NCBI GenBank assembly: GCA_965229605.1
Contig: OZ245892.1
Coordinates: 496,001-560,000 of the forward strand
From: G965229605 sp965229605
GTDB lineage: Bacteria > Pseudomonadota > Alphaproteobacteria > CBDDJK01
Direction of reading: 5' to 3'
DNA: 64,000 bases
The position numbers were made by a program, and so were the translations under genes. Within the stretch, counting starts at the first letter, position 1. The number at the start of each line of letters is the position of its first letter. Under the pieces are notes generated by a model. The model made no database searches and was not told the origin of the DNA. It worked only from the letters and a program-made list of their open reading frames with translations. Of this stretch, positions 59,956 to 64,000 are shown in pieces.

Positions 59956-61206
59956 ATGAAAAGCCCGTTTGCGCCGAAGGATTTTCCGGCTATGGCACCG
60001 GTCAAGGGCTTACGATTCGCGGTTGCAGCGTCCGGGGAGCGGTATAAGGACCGGCCTGATCTTTTGCTTGCGCTGTTACCCGAAGGCGCACAGACGGCGG
60101 GGGTTTTTACGACCTCGGCCACCCGGGCGGCCCCGGTTGACTGGTGCCGGGATATTTTGGCGGCGCATCATTCGGGGGCTAAAGGCCCGTGTGCGCTTGT
60201 GGTCAATGCGGGCAATGCCAATGCTTTTACCGGAAAAGCCGGGCTAGAAACGATCACAACCATCGCCAGTTATCTTGCGGAACAGACGGATTGCAGCGTT
60301 TCGGATATTCTTATGGCCTCGACCGGCGTGATTGGAGAGCCGGTCAATCTTTCTGCGCTGATGGAGGCCTTGCCCACACTTGTAAAAAAGGTGCAAGCTG
60401 AAACATTGTTAGACTGGCAGCAGGCTGCCGGGTCTATTATGACCACAGATACCTATCCCAAGGCCGCAAGTCGCACCTGCCGGATTGGTGAACAGACGAT
60501 CACGCTGGCTGGAATCGCCAAAGGCTCGGGCATGATTGCGCCGAATATGGCGACTATGCTGGCCTTTATCTTCACCGATGCCAAGGTTCCGGCCCCGGTT
60601 TTGCAGTCTTTGCTGACGGAGTCTGTTGATAAAAGCTTTCATTGCCTGAGCGTTGACAGCGACACCTCAACCAATGACACGGTGCTTTTGATGGCAACCG
60701 GGGCGGTCGATCACCAGGCCGTTGCGGACCCGGATGATCTGGTTTTGGGTGAATTTCGCACAGCACTGAACGAACTTTGTCATGATCTTTCCATGCAGAT
60801 TATCAAGGATGGCGAAGGCATTTCAAAACTGATCACGGTTGAGATGCGCGGGGCGGTGAGTGATGAAAGTGCGCGCCAGCTTGGTTTGTCGATTGTCAAT
60901 TCACCTTTGCTGAAAACCGCGATTGCTGGCGGCGATGCCAACTGGGGCCGGGTGGTGATGGCCCTTGGCAAGGCCGGGGAGCCGATTGAGCGTGATCAAC
61001 TGACCATTGCGATTGGCGGGGTGTCGGTTGCGGCAGCAGGTGGGCCGGTTGCCGGTTACCACGAAGATTTACTGGCGGCGCATTTATCGGGTCGGGATAT
61101 TTTGATCGAGGTTGATGCCGGAACCGGCGGCCCGGGCCAGGCGACTATCTGGGGCAGTGATCTGACACATGACTATATTGCCATCAATGCCGATTACCGA
61201 TCTTGA
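59956..61206 (+). CDS. argJ: Bifunctional glutamate N-acetyltransferase/ornithine acetyltransferase ArgJ
   Basis: 416 residues. It recycles the acetyl group in arginine synthesis. The self-cleavage site is in KGSGMIAPNMATMLAF, with Thr200 as the nucleophile exposed at the new beta-chain N-terminus. Other landmarks are the early GLRFAVAASG and TTSATRAAPV, ALVVNAGNANAFTG, and DSDTSTNDTVLLMATG. Strong AGGAG precedes the ATG. The 3' end overlaps the mutT start by 20 bases; bpt follows, so the three are likely one transcript. Confidence 0.94.
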   Translation: MKSPFAPKDFPAMAPVKGLRFAVAASGERYKDRPDLLLALLPEGAQTAGVFTTSATRAAPVDWCRDILAAHHSGAKGPCALVVNAGNANAFTGKAGLETITTIASYLAEQTDCSVSDILMASTGVIGEPVNLSALMEALPTLVKKVQAETLLDWQQAAGSIMTTDTYPKAASRTCRIGEQTITLAGIAKGSGMIAPNMATMLAFIFTDAKVPAPVLQSLLTESVDKSFHCLSVDSDTSTNDTVLLMATGAVDHQAVADPDDLVLGEFRTALNELCHDLSMQIIKDGEGISKLITVEMRGAVSDESARQLGLSIVNSPLLKTAIAGGDANWGRVVMALGKAGEPIERDQLTIAIGGVSVAAAGGPVAGYHEDLLAAHLSGRDILIEVDAGTGGPGQATIWGSDLTHDYIAINADYRS

Positions 61207-61648
61207 TGATCCGGCCTGTTTTCAGGATCATAGCAGCCCGGAGGGGGCAAAGCCTTATCTGCTGGCGGTTGCGGCCGTGCTGGTTGACCCGGATGGACGG
61301 GTGCTGATTGCCTGTCGGCCCGAGGGGAAAAGCTATGCCGGATATTGGGAATTTCCAGGCGGCAAGATAGAACCCGGCGAAACCCCTGAAATGGCCCTTG
61401 TCCGCGAGCTTGAAGAAGAACTGGGCATTGATACACGTGAAAGCTGTCTGGCACCGGTGACTTTTGCCAGCCATCCAGTCGATGAACATCATGTTATTAT
61501 TATGATTTATGTCTGCCGGGTCTGGAAAGGGCTTCCCCGTCCACGCGACGGGCAGGATTTGCGCTGGGTGCATACCGCCCGGCTGCGCGATTACAAGTTT
61601 CTGGAAGCAAACCTGTCCATGCTGCCTCTTATTCGCGATCTTCTATAG
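61187..61648 (+). CDS. mutT: MutT-like Nudix hydrolase
   Basis: 153 residues. The Nudix box is complete: GGKIEPGETPEMALVRELEEELGI (23-residue type; Glu residues of REL-EE bind Mg). The flanks YLLAVAAVLVDPDGRVLIACRPEG and YAGYWEFPGGK, and the C-terminal DLRWVHTARLRDYKFLEAN, are MutT-like. It probably hydrolyses 8-oxo-dGTP to keep it out of DNA. The ATG at 61187 lies within the last codons of argJ. Confidence 0.88.
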   Translation: MPITDLDDPACFQDHSSPEGAKPYLLAVAAVLVDPDGRVLIACRPEGKSYAGYWEFPGGKIEPGETPEMALVRELEEELGIDTRESCLAPVTFASHPVDEHHVIIMIYVCRVWKGLPRPRDGQDLRWVHTARLRDYKFLEANLSMLPLIRDLL

Positions 61649-61656
61649 GCCACCTT

Positions 61657-62448
61657 ATGGCGAACAAGCCGGTCGAGCTTGCGATCAGTCGCCAGATGCC
61701 TTGTGTCTATCGACCGGGGCAGACCGAACGCCGTTTATTCTTTCAATTCACCTCATCGGCCAGCGATACGATTGCGCCTGATCAATATGCGCTTTATGCA
61801 AGGCTGATTGCTGGCGGCTTTCGCCGTGCGGGCATGGTCACCTATCGTCCGGCCTGCCCTTCCTGCACCGCTTGTGTGCCGGTGCGGATTCCGGTTGACC
61901 GCTTCAAGCCCAGTCGCGGTCAGCAGCGTATTCTTGCCCGCCCGGAGATAAAAAACCTTGTTCGTCAGCAGGCTCCAAACGTCCGCGATGATCACTATCA
62001 GCTTTTTTGTGCCTATTTGCAGGCCCGCCATCCCGAAAGCGAAATGAACGCCATCAACCGCATGGAATTTACCTATATGGCCCAGCAAAGCCCGGCTGAA
62101 ACCCATATGTATGAATGGCGTGATCCGGACGGAGTCTTGCGGGCAGCCTGTATTACCGACTATATTTCTGGCCATATTTCTGGGGATCAGCTTTCTGGAG
62201 AAGATTTTGGCCTGTCGGCGGTCTATAGTTTCTTTGACCCGGCCCTGGCCCGCCTGTCATTGGGCAGCTTCATGATCATGGATTTGGTCAGGGCAGCCGC
62301 AGAGCAAAATCTGCCCTATGTTTATCTGGGCTATTGGGTGTCCATGAGTCCCAAAATGGCTTACAAGGCAAACTTCCGCCCGCTGCAATGTTTAAAAGCC
62401 ACTGGTTGGTGTGACCACCAGCCAGCAAAAGCCAATAAAGCGATTTAA
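61657..62448 (+). CDS. bpt: Aspartate/glutamate leucyltransferase Bpt
   Basis: 263 residues. Bacterial N-end-rule transferase that adds leucine to proteins starting with Asp or Glu, tagging them for ClpAP. The Cys region CVYRPGQTERRLFFQ and YRPACPSCTACVPVRIPVDRFKPSRGQQRI fit, as do DFGLSAVYSFFDPALARLSLGSFMIMDL and YVYLGYWVSMSPKMAYKANFRPLQ. It is distantly related to eukaryotic Ate1. The stop codon overlaps the convergent moeA stop by 4 bases. Confidence 0.9.
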   Translation: MANKPVELAISRQMPCVYRPGQTERRLFFQFTSSASDTIAPDQYALYARLIAGGFRRAGMVTYRPACPSCTACVPVRIPVDRFKPSRGQQRILARPEIKNLVRQQAPNVRDDHYQLFCAYLQARHPESEMNAINRMEFTYMAQQSPAETHMYEWRDPDGVLRAACITDYISGHISGDQLSGEDFGLSAVYSFFDPALARLSLGSFMIMDLVRAAAEQNLPYVYLGYWVSMSPKMAYKANFRPLQCLKATGWCDHQPAKANKAI

Positions 62449-63722
62449 TAGGTCAATAGAGCGTGCGGCATATCCAGAATATCAACCAGGTCCCCGGCAG
62501 CAGCAGCTGGCGCATCGGGGGCGCGGCGGACCAGACAATCCGCTTCTGCCAGCGTTGTTTGCATGGAACTGTCCTGCAGTGACCAGACTGAAATCTGGCG
62601 GTGGCTTTCAGATGCCGGGTTTGTCTGAACAGGTTCAGGCACAACCCGGGCGCGCCAGAAACTTTCCCGCGCATCATTTGCGGGCAGTTCGGTGGTGGTC
62701 ATGGCCTTTTGATAAACAAGCCCCGGGTCTGGCAAGCCTTGCAAGCGCAAAAGGGCTGGCCAGATAAAAAGCATCGCACAGACCAGGGCTGAAACCGGAT
62801 TGCCTGGAAGCCCCAGAAAGGGGGTTTCGTTTAAATGTCCGAAGATCATGGGTTTGCCGGGGCGCATGGCAATTTTCCAGAAATCCACCGACAAGCCTGC
62901 TGACGTTAAGGCGGTTTGTATCAGATCATGCCGTCCAACCGAGGCCCCGCCACTGGAAATAATCAAATCCATGTCTTTGGCCTGATCAGCAATAAGCTGC
63001 AGATCATCAATCTGGTCGCGAGCGATGGGGAGCATCTGCGGGATTGCCCCGCCCATCTTGAGAAAAGCCGCCAAAGCCGGGCCATTTGAATTGATAATTT
63101 GCCCGGTTTCACGAGCCTGACCCGGCCAGACCAGCTCATCGCCGCTTGACAGAATTGCCACCCGCGGGCGGCGATAAACAGGCAGCCAGCTGGCCCCGCC
63201 CGAGGCCAAAAGCCCAACAAGCCGGACATTAAGCAACTGACCCTGTGCGGCAAGAATCTGGTCTTTTGAAAAATCCAGTCCTGCTTTGCGCACCCATTGT
63301 CCGGCCTTTGGCTGATCGTCAAACTGGACCTTTTCGCCAATCTTTTCAGGCATAAAGCCCTTGTTTTCTTTATTCCCATTTTTATCATAATAGGCGTTTT
63401 CCTGAATAATAACACAATCGGTCCCTTTGGGCAGCGGGGCCCCGGTGAAAATTCTGGCGCATTCGTCGGCTTTGATCGCACCGTCCCAGGGATGTCCGGC
63501 GGCAATATCGGCCTTGATGGTGAAAATTTTCCCGGGCTTGAAAGCGGCTGAATCTATGGCATAGCCATCCATCGCCGATTGATCCGATGGCGGTTGCGCC
63601 ATATCTGCCTTGAAGGGGCTGGCCAGAACCCGCCCGTGCAGGTCGGCAAGCGGCACCATCTCGGCAGGTAAGGGGGAAAAGGCGGCTAAAAGCCGGGTGC
63701 GAGCCTCATTGACCGACAGCAT
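62445..63722 (-). CDS. moeA: Molybdopterin molybdenumtransferase MoeA
   Basis: 425 residues. MoeA inserts molybdate into adenylylated molybdopterin to make the finished cofactor. Landmarks: PLADLHGRVLASPFKADMAQPPSDQSAMDGYAI near 22-55; the domain-II motif FTGAPLPKGTDCVIIQE; VAILSSGDELVWPG; IISSGGASVGRHDLIQ; and MRPGKPMIFG. The ATG (63722) is 3 bases after the moaC stop, so the two are coupled. The presence of moeA and moaC with tupA suggests active Mo/W cofactor metabolism. Confidence 0.93.
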   Translation of the reverse strand: MLSVNEARTRLLAAFSPLPAEMVPLADLHGRVLASPFKADMAQPPSDQSAMDGYAIDSAAFKPGKIFTIKADIAAGHPWDGAIKADECARIFTGAPLPKGTDCVIIQENAYYDKNGNKENKGFMPEKIGEKVQFDDQPKAGQWVRKAGLDFSKDQILAAQGQLLNVRLVGLLASGGASWLPVYRRPRVAILSSGDELVWPGQARETGQIINSNGPALAAFLKMGGAIPQMLPIARDQIDDLQLIADQAKDMDLIISSGGASVGRHDLIQTALTSAGLSVDFWKIAMRPGKPMIFGHLNETPFLGLPGNPVSALVCAMLFIWPALLRLQGLPDPGLVYQKAMTTTELPANDARESFWRARVVPEPVQTNPASESHRQISVWSLQDSSMQTTLAEADCLVRRAPDAPAAAAGDLVDILDMPHALLTY

Positions 63723-63725
63723 AGG

Positions 63726-64000
63726 TCAACTGACCCGTTTTAATAGTGTCTGTTCAGTCGCCTCATAGGTGCCGGACCGACCCCCGCTCTTTTGGTGAAG
63801 GTGAACGGCTTCAATCACCATTGTTTTATCCACCGCCTTGACCATATCATAAAGCGTCAATGCAGCAACACTGACCGCAGTCAGAGCTTCCATCTCAACC
63901 CCGGTGCGCCCGTTAAGTGCGCAGGTGGCTGCGATATCAACCGCCGCCGGGTCGTGCGAAAAGGTAAAATCAACCTTGATCGAGGTCAGGGCCAGCGGAT
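63726..64000 (-). CDS. moaC: Cyclic pyranopterin monophosphate synthase MoaC, N-terminus outside the window
   Basis: The last 91 codons are visible, from DPLALTSIKVDF-like sequence at the edge to the TGA at 63726-63728. TGVEMEALTAVSVAALTLYDMVKA and MVIEAVHLHQKSGG are MoaC signatures; the Lys and Asp of DMVKAVDKTM belong to the active site. MoaC works after MoaA in the first step of molybdenum-cofactor synthesis. It ends 3 bases before the moeA ATG. Confidence 0.92.
   Translation of the reverse strand, partial: PLALTSIKVDFTFSHDPAAVDIAATCALNGRTGVEMEALTAVSVAALTLYDMVKAVDKTMVIEAVHLHQKSGGRSGTYEATEQTLLKRVS

Noticed and set aside
1..64000. tRNA, rRNA or other structured RNA genes
   Set aside because: No tRNA T-loop/acceptor pattern or rRNA segment was recognised by eye in the intergenic regions; a covariance-model scan would be needed to exclude small RNAs.

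Overview
The window looks like a stretch of chromosome from a free-living, flagellated alphaproteobacterium. FlbT is essentially confined to that class, and the Rrf2-sufBCDS-sufT-sufA operon, the gltX-aroE-coaE-dnaQ group and the heterotetrameric sarcosine oxidase genes all fit it. Base composition is moderate (about half G+C by eye) and TTG starts are frequent. The methylated-glycine genes, the tripartite carboxylate transporter and the giant secreted adhesin suggest an aquatic, perhaps marine, heterotroph. Genus cannot be fixed from the sequence.

Layout. 1-2.1 kb: an A+T-rich accessory pair, a helical-repeat protein fragment and a D-Ala-D-Ala-ligase-like ATP-grasp enzyme, which converge with overlapping 3' ends. 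This pair abuts a XerC-like recombinase, with a perfect 12-bp-arm palindrome exactly at the junction. 3.2-7.6 kb: a TctC binding protein, a fused TctA-TctB permease and a PrpF/GalD-type isomerase, read as a tricarboxylate uptake operon. 7.7-11 kb: queG, and a membrane TVP38 domain fused to a disulfide reductase. 11-23.4 kb, all on the minus strand: cobL, a FliL-like gene and dat, then the Rrf2-controlled suf operon, then recO-rsmD-pepA-holC. 23.5-29.9 kb: cobD, a sugar-acid dehydratase, an EamA exporter, rpsU, a TerB-like gene and a peptide-type binding protein.

29.9-42.8 kb: a type I secretion locus (HlyD adaptor, ABC transporter, and a roughly 2950-residue adhesin with an N-terminal FecR-like domain, 16 Ig-like repeats and an Asp/Gly-rich RTX-like C-terminal part). 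Its upstream region carries a possible 14-codon leader ORF and repeated TCTTAT/ATAAGA half-sites. 43.1-46.8 kb: gltX-aroE-coaE-dnaQ. 46.8-58.2 kb: a dimethylglycine-dehydrogenase-like enzyme, dcd, a small basic protein, a J-domain protein, flbT, tupA, an XRE regulator and soxBDAG. The linkage of the dehydrogenase and sarcosine oxidase suggests stepwise demethylation of glycine-betaine-type compounds into the folate C1 pool. 58.3-64 kb: leuC, argJ, mutT, bpt, moeA and a cut-off moaC.

No tRNA, rRNA, CRISPR array, insertion sequence or replication origin was recognised. The points most worth checking are the recO reading frame, whose conserved N-terminus is open only to an ATT codon; the SoxD subunit that has lost its zinc ligands; the adhesin leader and operator region; and the ATP-grasp cassette at the left edge.
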